Assembly: GCA_028281405.1 (NCBI GenBank) | Contig: JANQKA010000045.1 | Span: 1-38,609, forward strand | Origin: Hasllibacter sp. | GTDB taxonomy: Bacteria; Pseudomonadota; Alphaproteobacteria; Rhodobacterales; Rhodobacteraceae | Reading direction: 5' to 3' | Length of the DNA: 38,609 nucleotides | Part shown: in pieces, positions 17,722-25,434 of the stretch | Position numbering within the stretch: the stretch's first letter is position 1 | How the letters are laid out: each line of letters starts with the position of its first letter | Translations under genes and position numbers: made by a program | The notes under the pieces: model-generated | What the model was told of the DNA's origin: nothing | Seen by the model: only the letters and a program-made list of their open reading frames with translations | Databases searched by the model: none

Positions 17722-18987
17722 ATGTCCATCTCCATCAAGGAAGCCTTCATGTCGCGGGGGATCCGCGCCGAATTCGAAGGCAAGCCCGCCACGATCGTTC
17801 CGGTCACCGCCGAAACCGTCGGGGATTTCGATCAATCCGAGTTCAAACGGGGCGTCGCCGCGGGGCAGTTGCTTTTGTCCTGGAACGACGGAGCGAAGCG
17901 GAACGGCAAGATCATCGACGCCGACGCGCGATCCGACCTGACGTTTCTGGTGGGCCGCGGCGACGGAACCGACCTCCGCGTTCCGGCTACGCGCATGACG
18001 GACGCCGTCCTCTTCCTCCTGCGCGCCGAAAGGGACGCGCGCGAGAACGCCGCGGCGGTCGACAGGGCGAACGAGGAGGCCCGCGAAATTCACCGGGCCG
18101 CCATCGACCGGGGCGAGCGGTCGGAAGAGCCCGAAATCAGACAACCGGAATTCCCGGCGGACGCCTTCGACCGGATCGGGGATTTGGTGTCCTGCGTGAA
18201 GGAAAGCCAACTCGCGATAAAGGCGGACGTTATCGCCGACATTGATGCGAAAGCCTCGGCGGACGCCTTCACGGCGAAGCTGCGTGAGGCCACCCGCGAC
18301 CCGCTTAACGCGTCGGAAAGGGCGAAGGCCGAGGAGGCGATGGCGTTGAAGGCCGAAATCGCCATGCTGAACGCGGATCATCCCGACGCGGCGGAGGCTG
18401 TGATGCCCATCGCCTACGAAGGCGACGGAGAGGCGGCGCGGGAGGTCATGGCCGGCTTGCCGGATGATCCGGACGACATCTCCGCCGCCCGGATTTCGGC
18501 CATGGCCGCGAATCCCGACATGGATCTGGCGCGGCGCCTTTTTTCGGTCGCGACCACGACCCCCACCATGGAGATCGAGTGCCGAGCGCTCTCCCACGCG
18601 GGCTTCAGGACATGCGCCCAGGAACTGTCGAAGGACGAGAACCGCGAAGCGTCGGACGCCATCCTGCCACGCATGGCCGCCGTAACCGGCGACGCCATGG
18701 AAAGCTACAAATGGCAGGGCAAAATCTACACCAAGGACGGAGCGGACATCCTGCTGATGCGCGACGAATACGCCGCCTTCGCCTACGCTTGGGACAGCGC
18801 GAGCCGTGTCGGGGAAATCGATCCGCGTGAGACCGTCCTGCGGACTTTCGGCCGGGACGACGTACCGTCCGAAGGGCGTCTGGAACACTTGCGGTCGACC
18901 CTCGCCGGGTTGCGGCACGACAACGGGGCCGAAATCAACTTCGACTGGGAGGACGCTCCCGAAGAAGGAGCCGCCTTCGAAGCGTGA
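17722..18987 (+). CDS. Unrecognised 421-residue soluble protein
   Basis: The protein begins MSISIKEAFMSRG and is acidic, rich in Ala, Asp, Glu and Arg. There is no signal peptide or membrane helix. A short beta-rich N-terminal region (residues 1-100) precedes a predicted helical, coiled-coil-prone stretch (residues about 105-260) and an alpha/beta C-terminal part with a few Cys. The start is supported by AGGGAG just upstream, and the gene is followed by a clear terminator. The reading frame is long, in character with neighbouring real genes, and not matched by a better frame, so it is probably real. I know no family for it. The neighbour downstream is a SLOG protein with phage-like ties, so a mobile-element origin is possible. 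Confidence 0.7.
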   Translation: MSISIKEAFMSRGIRAEFEGKPATIVPVTAETVGDFDQSEFKRGVAAGQLLLSWNDGAKRNGKIIDADARSDLTFLVGRGDGTDLRVPATRMTDAVLFLLRAERDARENAAAVDRANEEAREIHRAAIDRGERSEEPEIRQPEFPADAFDRIGDLVSCVKESQLAIKADVIADIDAKASADAFTAKLREATRDPLNASERAKAEEAMALKAEIAMLNADHPDAAEAVMPIAYEGDGEAAREVMAGLPDDPDDISAARISAMAANPDMDLARRLFSVATTTPTMEIECRALSHAGFRTCAQELSKDENREASDAILPRMAAVTGDAMESYKWQGKIYTKDGADILLMRDEYAAFAYAWDSASRVGEIDPRETVLRTFGRDDVPSEGRLEHLRSTLAGLRHDNGAEINFDWEDAPEEGAAFEA

Positions 18988-19005
18988 CCGGAGAGTTCCA
19001 CGGAA

Positions 19006-19032
19006 CCGCGGCCCGGCGGGCCGCGGGATTTT
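19006..19032 (+). terminator. Rho-independent-like terminator after the 17722 gene
   Basis: A perfect 9-bp stem (arms CCGCGGCCC and GGGCCGCGG, loop GGC) is followed by GATTTT, 19 bases past the stop codon. The T-run is short but the stem is very stable. Confidence 0.6.
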
Positions 19033-19369
19033 CCGGCGGGCCTCGGAAGGGTATCCGCCCGCGCCCCGGGCGCGGGAATCGATCCGGGAAACGCCCGCCC
19101 GCGTCCGGGAGGCGCGCATCGTCGACCTCCGTTCGCCGGCGGGCCGCCGTTCCGCGCCGGTGGCTTCCCCCGTGTGCGGCCCGACGGGGGGCGGTATCTA
19201 TCGGAGCGGTGGCAATCGGCGTGGAAGCGGAGCTATCTTCCCGGGGCGGCGCGGATGGGTTGGGATAAATTCTTGTTGTCCCGTGTCCGATCGGCGAGGG
19301 TGCCCGCGGGGAACGCGGAGAGAGGCCGCTTCCGTCGAATCCCCCGCTTATTGGGGAAAGGAACCGATC

Positions 19370-20149
19370 ATGCCCATGAGACTCCATTTCGGCTACTTCA
19401 GCGTCGATGGATGCCGCGCGGTCCCCGAGGCGGTTTTCGTGTTCGGAGACAATTTGGAACGCGTCGGAAAAGGTGGACAGGCCGTGATTCGGGACTGTCC
19501 GAACGCCGTCGGCCTCGCCAGCAAGATCGCTCCCCGGGATGACGACGACGCCTTCTTTTCGGACGGCGCCGCCGCCGCCTTCGAGGATGAACTGCGCCGA
19601 TTCGACGGGATGGTCGGGTCGCGCCTGAGGGCCGGCGCGACCGTGTGGTGGCCAGCGGACGGAATCGGGACGGGCCTTTCGGCGATGCCCGAACGAGCGC
19701 CCGGGCTATACGCGCGCATGTGCCGATATTCCCGGCAACTATTCGAAGACCACGGAGATCGGCGTCACGTTTCCGCGATCGTGTGCGGCGGGCGCGGCTT
19801 TCAAGACAAAAGTGCGGCGTTCGCCGGGTTGGACGACAATTTGGGTGGGTTCGCCGGAGAGGGCTCGCTCGTCGAGGTGATCGAAGGGGGCGCGGAGGGC
19901 GCCGACCAACTCGCGGGAGACTGGGCGGATGAGAGGGGTCACGTCCACACGCGCGTCTCCGCGAATTCTGCGAGGCACGGCGCGCGCGCGGACACTCTGC
20001 GCGATGAGGAAATGGCCAATCGGCTCCAGGCGCGCCGGGATCAGGCCGGCGCGCGCGTCATGGTCGTCGGCCTGCCGGGCGGAAGCGGCGCGGAGACCAT
20101 GCTTGAGATTTCCCGCCGGCGGGGATTCGATATCACGATGGTCGGGTAA
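19370..20149 (+). CDS. DUF7831-like / SLOG (DUF2493-like) fusion protein
   Basis: The 259-residue protein has two parts. Residues 1-125 match the pattern of a domain I recall from phage proteins (DUF7831): FVFGDNLERVGKGGQAVIRD, PNAVGLASK, AFFSD and PADGIGTGLSAMPERAPGLY. Residues 134-259 form a SLOG-type Rossmann domain of the DUF2493/YspA group, with GGRGF at 140-144, GGAEGADQLAGDWA at 173-186, RDEEMA at 211-216 and PGGSGAETM at 237-245. SLOG domains bind nucleotide-derived ligands and occur in conflict and signalling systems; the ligand here is unknown. GGGGAAAGGAA precedes the ATG. The gene stands alone between two spacers. Confidence 0.8.
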   Translation: MPMRLHFGYFSVDGCRAVPEAVFVFGDNLERVGKGGQAVIRDCPNAVGLASKIAPRDDDDAFFSDGAAAAFEDELRRFDGMVGSRLRAGATVWWPADGIGTGLSAMPERAPGLYARMCRYSRQLFEDHGDRRHVSAIVCGGRGFQDKSAAFAGLDDNLGGFAGEGSLVEVIEGGAEGADQLAGDWADERGHVHTRVSANSARHGARADTLRDEEMANRLQARRDQAGARVMVVGLPGGSGAETMLEISRRRGFDITMVG

Positions 20150-20452
20150 TCACGGTCGACGCGCCGTAGGAGCGGTCGTTCCGGGGAATTGGGTTCCCTC
20201 GGCCTCGGCGGGTGCCGCCCGTTTGGCGGCTTGCCGCCAACGTGATCGGCCCCCCGGTCGACGAAACATGGACTTGGCATTGACCGGGGTCCGCGGGAGC
20301 ACACCTCGACCATTCTAACCGCCAATTCAACGGGGCCGGAGACGCTCCGTTGAAGGCGTGCCGCGGTTTGTCAAACCGGATCCCGGGGCATTTCAGGGCG
20401 CTGGATTCGATCAGTATGCCCGTGCCCGGGGTCCGGTTTCGGTGGATTCCCG
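20150..20452. other. Spacer between convergent genes, with hairpin
   Basis: No gene is seen in these 303 bases. A perfect palindrome TTGGCGGC-TT-GCCGCCAA at 20223-20240 is the only structured element and may act as a shared transcription end. Confidence 0.5.
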
Positions 20453-21241
20453 TTATCGGCCGATTCCCGAGTGGGGATCCCGGATGGCCGAGGCGATGGC
20501 TTCCGGAGTGAGGGCCTCCCTCCAGATTCGCGGACCGTCCTTGGTGTCGAAGGCGAAGAAAGGCATGCTTGGGTGTCCGAATTCGCCCATGATTTCGGAA
20601 TTGCGGCCGACCCCGTCCCTCACACGCTTGGGCAAATTGACCCACCACGCGGGCCGCAGACCCGTGTATCCTTCGGCCCACGCGTATTCGTGCTCCATGA
20701 AGGCGATCGGAGGTTCACTGGAGGAGAGGATCGCCGCGCTCAGATCGAGCGACAACTCGGTGCGCGCCGGCGCCAACGCGACGCGGAGCTGCGCGTCGCC
20801 ATCGGCGATGGCATTTCCCAAGGCGGTGACCGCTTCCGAGCAGAGGCCGCATTCCGGGTTGATGAGGGTATAGATCGTCGGAGCGCTTGGGTCGCCGACG
20901 CCGAACCAGAAGGCTTCATGGCGAATCTCTTGGAGCAATTGATCCGCGGTAAGTGTTGCCGGTCCGGTGTTGTCGGTCGAAGTCCTGCCTGAGAATATTT
21001 CGGAATCCGCGTCTCCACCCGTCAAGGTGGACTCCTTGTCCACGGCGCCGATGATCCCGCCCCTCGGAGTCGCGTGATAACATGAGTCGTTGATCGGGTC
21101 GAGATCGATTCCGCCGACATTATCCCGCTGCGCTCCCCATTCGGGGCCGTTGGGGAAAGGCAGGAAATCCGGTCCCTGAGCGGGAGCCGCGAACGCGAAA
21201 AGCGCCGCCAGGGTCGGGAGAATGGAAGTGGATGGCATCAT
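20453..21241 (-). CDS. Periplasmic thioredoxin-fold protein, DsbC/DsbG-like
   Basis: The 262-residue product has a signal peptide (MMPSTSILPTLAALFAFAA, cleavage near AQG). A C-terminal thioredoxin-like domain has the redox motif ECGLC in YTLINPECGLCSEAVTALGN, placed as in DsbC/DsbG. The N-terminal 90 residues are low in hydrophobic content and could form a dimerisation region. It presumably acts on disulfides in the periplasm; isomerase versus reductase activity cannot be told. The start pair ATG-ATG at 21241 follows AAGGAA. The frame continues upstream into repeated DNA, but that part has no signal peptide and is not conserved-looking. Confidence 0.72.
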   Translation of the reverse strand: MMPSTSILPTLAALFAFAAPAQGPDFLPFPNGPEWGAQRDNVGGIDLDPINDSCYHATPRGGIIGAVDKESTLTGGDADSEIFSGRTSTDNTGPATLTADQLLQEIRHEAFWFGVGDPSAPTIYTLINPECGLCSEAVTALGNAIADGDAQLRVALAPARTELSLDLSAAILSSSEPPIAFMEHEYAWAEGYTGLRPAWWVNLPKRVRDGVGRNSEIMGEFGHPSMPFFAFDTKDGPRIWREALTPEAIASAIRDPHSGIGR

Positions 21242-21389
21242 TGGTCGTTCCTTTCGCGCGTGCGATGTGGGTGGTGGGAAGTATTTGTCTGGAAGTGCCG
21301 GCGTGGCCCGGACATCCGCCGGACACGCCCGGAATCCATCGGATCGGGTGGAGGATCGAATCGGATGGGCACAGGGCGCGTCCGCTCCA

Positions 21390-21808
21390 ATGTCTATTCC
21401 GGCCGCCCGTCGTGTCCGGCGCTTCCCCTGGTTCGGTTCATCCGCGTTCTCATCTGGATAAATGGTGAATGCGCCGGATTTCACGTTGACCGCCGGGCAT
21501 GGCACGCGATAGGGAATTCTCGGCGGAGGTGAAGCGCGGGGCCGGAGTTATCCACGGTTTTCCGCCGCGGTATGGGAGGCGCAGGAGTCCCAAATATCCA
21601 CGAGGATCCTCCGAAAGATCCGGCACGCCGGGTCCGGTGCATTCCGGTTAGGTTCATCCGTGGTCTCATTTGGAATAATGATGAATGCGCAGGGTTTCGC
21701 GTTGACCACCAGACGCGACGCGCGATAGGGGATTTTGGCGTCGGTTAAGCGCATGGTCGGAGTCCTCCACGGCTCTCCGTTGTCGGAAGGAAAGCACGGG
21801 AATTCCGC
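21390..21808 (+). repeat. Two decayed tandem copies of a small membrane-protein gene region
   Basis: Two units of about 205 and 215 bases precede the gene at 21809. Matching anchors are ggttcatccg at 21435 and 21651, a cgttgacc word with cgcgatagggga-type sequence after it, and the coding start: ATG-TCT at 21390, ATA-TCC at 21594, ATG-TCT at 21809. The middle copy encodes STRILRKIR like the intact gene (STKILRKIR) but its start codon is ATA. Divergence is considerable, so the duplication is old. Confidence 0.65.
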
Positions 21809-21988
21809 ATGTCTACGAAGATTCTCCGAAAAATCCGTTCGTCCGGTGAGGCGAGGCCAGCGGCGGTTTCGGCCAAACTTCGCAGGAAGGCGGTGTGGGT
21901 AATCGCGTTTTTCATTGCCTTTGTGACCGCGGCCGCCCTCATGGTTCTGTTCAAAATTTGGGTGCCCGGTCTCGCCTGGGCGTGGTGA
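21809..21988 (+). CDS. Small single-span membrane protein, 59 residues
   Basis: The peptide starts MSTKILRKIRSSGE, has a basic cytoplasmic N-terminal third, and then one strong membrane helix (AVWVIAFFIAFVTAAALMVL) with an aromatic C-terminus (WVPGLAWAW). GGAAGGAAAG lies about 18 bases upstream, farther than ideal. Older copies of its 5' region lie upstream in tandem. A longer antisense frame covers it, but that frame has no domain or signal. Small one-helix proteins near defence genes can be toxins or membrane effectors; that is speculation here. Confidence 0.5.
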   Translation: MSTKILRKIRSSGEARPAAVSAKLRRKAVWVIAFFIAFVTAAALMVLFKIWVPGLAWAW

Positions 21989-22362
21989 ATTGGGTCCGGC
22001 GGGGAGCGCTTGGCCACAAAAAACAGTGTGGCCGAAATTTGTTTGGTTGCCTGCATCGATTCGAGTTCGGGGTCGTCGTTATAGTGGGATGGTGCGCGAT
22101 CCCCATCGGCGAACCGAAGGCTGCGAGCCTGGAATTCCCGCGGTGGCTTCTTTGGATCCAAGTTGATTCGAGCACTTAACCGCGTCGAGGAACGCGAATT
22201 CCAGGATCCAGAGAAAATTCGGCTGATACTCAAAGCCGTTGTGATGGATTGAGCGGGTGGCAAATCAGGAATTTCGGAGCGGCGAAGATTCGCCAATAAA
22301 TGTTCGAAGGGGCGGCGAGGGTGGATGTGGACAATATTACTTGATTGCACTCGGATCAGTGA
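21989..22362. other. Spacer after the small membrane protein
   Basis: No gene, hairpin with T-run, or repeat could be supported in these 374 bases. Base composition begins to shift towards lower GC, continuing into the adjacent ATPase-PIN operon. Confidence 0.5.
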
Positions 22363-22854
22363 TCAATTATCGAGATACCATTGGGACTTGTCTCGGCCGC
22401 AAAGGAACACGATCTCAACGCCATTTTCCTCAAGAACGCTTTCTTGCTCCACCCAGTCGGAATCCGTAGCGACGTGGATTTTCGATCCGGATTTCAGGGC
22501 CACAGCGATAAATTTCCGATCACTCCGGTCGAATCCGGAATCAATTATCGCTTGAGGGACATCCTCATATTCTCCGTCTCCACGCTTTTTTACGGAAATC
22601 CTTCGTACCTTTCCACCATAGTTGCGGGCCACTAGACGGAAGAACCTGTCACCGACCCGGGGCCGTCCGCTGAAGTTCAGCCTCTGTCGGCGATATTCTT
22701 TCAAAATTTCCCCGGCATCATCCAAGAAAATTATTCCATTGCTGATTGCCTCATGAAGAGTTATTGTGGCCGATATCACGCAGTCCGGGTTGGCCTCGCC
22801 ACTCAAATTATTGGCAATGACGGGAACATTTGTATCGATAACAAAATTTGTCAC
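22363..22854 (-). CDS. PIN-domain ribonuclease-like protein
   Basis: The 163-residue protein starts MTNFVIDTNVPVIANN, the classic PIN strand with first acidic residue Asp7. Further acidic positions fit the metal site: Glu49/Glu53 (DAGEILKEY), Asp112 (SDRKFIAVAL) and Asp131/Asp133 (ATDSDW). PIN domains usually cleave RNA with Mg or Mn, as VapC-type toxins or effector nucleases. Its ATG overlaps the stop of the upstream ATPase gene (ATGA), so the two are made together, and no small antitoxin gene is adjacent. The region is visibly richer in A and T than the rest of the window, suggesting transfer. Confidence 0.85.
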   Translation of the reverse strand: MTNFVIDTNVPVIANNLSGEANPDCVISATITLHEAISNGIIFLDDAGEILKEYRRQRLNFSGRPRVGDRFFRLVARNYGGKVRRISVKKRGDGEYEDVPQAIIDSGFDRSDRKFIAVALKSGSKIHVATDSDWVEQESVLEENGVEIVFLCGRDKSQWYLDN

Positions 22855-24215
22855 TTTATGCGCCCCTCCCTTTTGCGCTCAAGCTCCTTAATTTGAGCCA
22901 AAGCGACATCGCCGAATGCGTCTCCCATGAATTTATCCGGCCAATTGAGAATGTTTCCGTAGGGATCCATCTCGAGTTCGGTGATAGTGCTCTCTCCGTT
23001 TTGGGCATCGCAGAAATATAGTCGCACGGAATCGCTCTTGATTTCATCTTCGGCTATACGCCTCTGCAGACGAAGAAGAAGGTGTTCGGAGTGACTTTCG
23101 AATACAATTTGAACATTACGGTGGAAAGCGGCCTGTATCATGACATCCGCCAAAGCCGATTGCGCCAATGGATGCAAATGGAGTTCCGGTTGCTCGAGAA
23201 TGACCGTCGCACACTCGGGGACATATTGGAGCAAAGTAATTACGGGAAGGACTTGTGAAACTCCGAAGCCGACGTCCGGTAATAGGACTTTAGTTGATTT
23301 TTTTCGGGTTTGAACATGGACCTGCCAGAGATTGGATCCGGTTTTGATCTCCGTGACTTTGAAGCTGTGGAGCAATTCCATTTCCCTAAGCAAGTGTGAA
23401 ATCATTTCTTGAAAACTCATGTGACGCGCATTCTGTTTCAGGTTTCTTGTTTCCTTGTCTCGCGTCGCGGCAAGTATGGAATCGATGGTTTTTTCACCGC
23501 GCTGCCCAACATCGGTCGGGCGGGAACGATTCCAAATATAGGTTCGCTCTGGGTGCTGGCGGAGCGGTCCCAGGTAGAATATATTGTTCATTTCCTTTTC
23601 ATAGGCTGTTTCAAGGTCGGAAAGGAACGACGCGTTTTGAAAATTGGTTCGGACCTCATCGGGAAAGGCGTAGGATTTAATTGGACCCGGCAAGTCCCTT
23701 TCCCGTCCCCCGTTTCGCTTGAATTCGAAATTCGATATATTTGAATCAGTCGTTATGTGAGACACTTCAAATCCCGACTTTCCTTCTTTCAATGAAAATT
23801 TGGATTCACCAAGTCGATATGATAATTCGGTTGATTTGGGAGCGCCATTCCAATAGGAATTGGATGATTTTATGTTTAGGGAACTGCTATTGGAAATTAT
23901 GGAAGATGGGAATTGGGCGACGTCCATCACGGATAGTCGCTCATTAAGCTTGAAGCCCAAATTCCACTCTACGCTCCGGTCTGTTTCATGCCGGTGAAGA
24001 GCTTCCGAAAATGTGCCTAGGGAGACCACATCTCCGTTGAGTTCAAGGGAAGTCGCCCGATCTGTGGCGTCCTTGGTTTGCTTCAGCATCAGAAGGAACT
24101 GAAGTATGCTCGTCTTTCCCGACGAGTTGGTGCCGAAGAGTCCGGTGATTTGGCCAAACTCAACCCGCGCCTGTTCCCAAGCTTTGAAATTCTGAAATTC
24201 CAGCACTTTGAGCAT
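22851..24215 (-). CDS. AAA/ABC-type ATPase, OLD/DUF3696-like
   Basis: The 454-residue protein starts MLKVLEFQNFKAWEQARVEF and has a Walker A GTNSSGKTS (residues 28-36). A long helical and variable middle follows, with Walker B ILEQPELHLHPLAQSALAD near residue 330 and the H-loop FESHSEHLLLRLQRR. The C-terminal ILNWPDKFMGDAF segment is typical of DUF3696-type ATPases. Such SMC/OLD-like ATPases act as sensors or activators in many phage-defence systems (for example PARIS, Septu and Gabija components). Here the partner is a PIN nuclease. GAGG lies 8 bases before the ATG, and a dyad lies directly upstream. Low GC and AT-rich codons mark it as an island gene. Confidence 0.88.
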   Translation of the reverse strand: MLKVLEFQNFKAWEQARVEFGQITGLFGTNSSGKTSILQFLLMLKQTKDATDRATSLELNGDVVSLGTFSEALHRHETDRSVEWNLGFKLNERLSVMDVAQFPSSIISNSSSLNIKSSNSYWNGAPKSTELSYRLGESKFSLKEGKSGFEVSHITTDSNISNFEFKRNGGRERDLPGPIKSYAFPDEVRTNFQNASFLSDLETAYEKEMNNIFYLGPLRQHPERTYIWNRSRPTDVGQRGEKTIDSILAATRDKETRNLKQNARHMSFQEMISHLLREMELLHSFKVTEIKTGSNLWQVHVQTRKKSTKVLLPDVGFGVSQVLPVITLLQYVPECATVILEQPELHLHPLAQSALADVMIQAAFHRNVQIVFESHSEHLLLRLQRRIAEDEIKSDSVRLYFCDAQNGESTITELEMDPYGNILNWPDKFMGDAFGDVALAQIKELERKREGRIK

Positions 24216-24239
24216 AGGGGAGCCTCAACGGTCGGTCAA

Positions 24240-24258
24240 ACGAATCTTGACGATTCGT
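24240..24258. promoter_or_regulatory. Dyad upstream of the ATPase-PIN operon, possible operator
   Basis: The 7-bp arms ACGAATC and GATTCGT flank TTGAC, 25 bases upstream of the ATPase start codon. Its position between start codon and candidate promoter fits an operator for autoregulation or a binding site for an outside regulator. Confidence 0.45.
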
Positions 24259-24267
24259 CCGGAACCG

Positions 24268-24294
24268 CTTATGGGCGCGACTGGGCGGCGTCAA
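24268..24294 (-). promoter_or_regulatory. Candidate promoter of the ATPase-PIN operon
   Basis: On the minus strand, TTGACG (24289-24294) is followed after 15 bases by CATAAG (24268-24273). The -35 is good, the -10 fair and the spacing short. Transcription would begin in the neighbourhood of the dyad at 24240-24258. Confidence 0.3.
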
Positions 24295-24668
24295 CCGGGG
24301 AGTCGCGAAATTCACGAATTTTCACTAGTGTCGCATTTTTGCTACATCATTCATGGTGTCGGTGCTGGATGTCCTTGTTTTACAGGCTGACTCACATCCC
24401 AACTGTCCGTCGGTCCTCCCTCGCGCCAATTCAGCTGTGGGTGTTGAGCGAAGTCCGTCACTGGGTTCCGTGAGGCTGGAGATGCGACTCTTTTTCCACA
24501 AGTCGCTGATTGACCGGTTGTTCCCTTATGTGGACGGGGCCGCCGGAGGACACGTTCACGGCGCGACCCGCCCGTTCCGACGTGCCAACTCCGCCAACCT
24601 GCGGTTATCGTTGGGTTCCCGATGATCACCCACGGGATTGCCGACGAGTATTCAAGACATCAATTTCC

Positions 24669-24698
24669 TTGCCGTGGACAATTCAAATGAGTTAGCAT
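24669..24698 (+). promoter_or_regulatory. Candidate promoter of the M48 gene
   Basis: TTGCCG (24669-24674) and TAGCAT (24693-24698) are separated by 18 bases. The expected transcription start falls almost on the ATG at 24705, so the mRNA might be leaderless. Evidence is limited to box similarity. Confidence 0.3.
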
Positions 24699-24704
24699 AC
24701 GGGA

Positions 24705-25409
24705 ATGAGATTCACCGGGCTTGCATTGATTGTCGCGCTCTCGGCCGTTCTGGCCGGCTGTCAGGCCGCGCCACCGGGGACGATTCCCTCTCGGGCCGGC
24801 GTCGTGTTCCCCGCCGACCTCGATATCGCCATGATCCGATTCTTGTCGGTCGTTGAAAATGTGGAACCCGTGGCGGAGAGGGAGTGCCAGAGGCGCGCGC
24901 GCGGCGTGAACTGCGACTTTCTGATCGCCGTGGACAGCGATCCCGACGCGCCGTCCAATGCTTTTCAGACCGAGATAAACGGGCGTCCATACATCGTGTT
25001 CACCGCGGGGTTGATCGGAGAGGCGCGGAACCGCGACGAACTCGCCTTGATCCTGGGTCACGAAGCCGCCCACCACATCGAAGGACATATAGACCGCCGG
25101 CGGAGCGACGCGTTGGCCGTGGCGAAACTCGCCGGATATCTCGCGGACATCGGCGGCGCCGATGAAGTGGGCGTCGCGGAGGCGCAGCGCAGGGGCGCCT
25201 TCATCGGTGCCAGGGCGCACTCCAAGGAGGCTGAACTCGAAGCCGACGCCCTCGGAACCATAATCGCGCACCGGGCGGGATACGATCCGCTTCTGGGCGC
25301 GCGGTTCTTCACCAGGATTCCGGATCCCGGAAACGTGTTTCTCGGCACGCACCCGCCAAACTCGGAACGCATCCGGAGGGTGAGCGAGACATACGCGTTG
25401 ATCCGTTGA
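24705..25409 (+). CDS. M48-family zinc metalloprotease, lipoprotein
   Basis: The 234-residue protein has a lipoprotein signal (LSAVLAGC, Cys19) and an M48 peptidase domain. The zinc site HEAAHHIEGH contains HEXXH near residue 120, and the third ligand Glu lies in EAELEADALGTII. The C-terminal THPPNSERIRRV is the usual end of periplasmic M48 (LoiP/YggG/BepA-like) enzymes. It probably takes part in envelope protein quality control, anchored to a membrane facing the periplasm. No TPR extension is present, unlike BepA. It is convergent with rimO. Confidence 0.9.
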   Translation: MRFTGLALIVALSAVLAGCQAAPPGTIPSRAGVVFPADLDIAMIRFLSVVENVEPVAERECQRRARGVNCDFLIAVDSDPDAPSNAFQTEINGRPYIVFTAGLIGEARNRDELALILGHEAAHHIEGHIDRRRSDALAVAKLAGYLADIGGADEVGVAEAQRRGAFIGARAHSKEAELEADALGTIIAHRAGYDPLLGARFFTRIPDPGNVFLGTHPPNSERIRRVSETYALIR

Positions 25410-25434
25410 CCCGCGACGGGGCGTCGATCCGATT

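Larger units (their letters stand above)
24216..24704. other. Divergent spacer upstream of the ATPase-PIN operon and M48 gene
   Basis: No gene is supported in these 489 bases. It holds the dyad at 24240-24258, a candidate operon promoter at 24268-24294, a perfect AAATTC-AC-GAATTT palindrome at 24308-24321 and a candidate M48-gene promoter at 24669-24698. Confidence 0.55.

Noticed and set aside
21745-22350. A 201-codon minus-strand frame over the small membrane-protein gene
   Set aside because: It has no domain, signal or ribosome site. The plus-strand 59-residue frame has a convincing membrane helix and related copies upstream.
24353-24625. Open frames of about 90 codons on both strands upstream of the M48 gene
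   Set aside because: No start signal, hydrophobic pattern or recognisable motif, and the two frames mirror each other.
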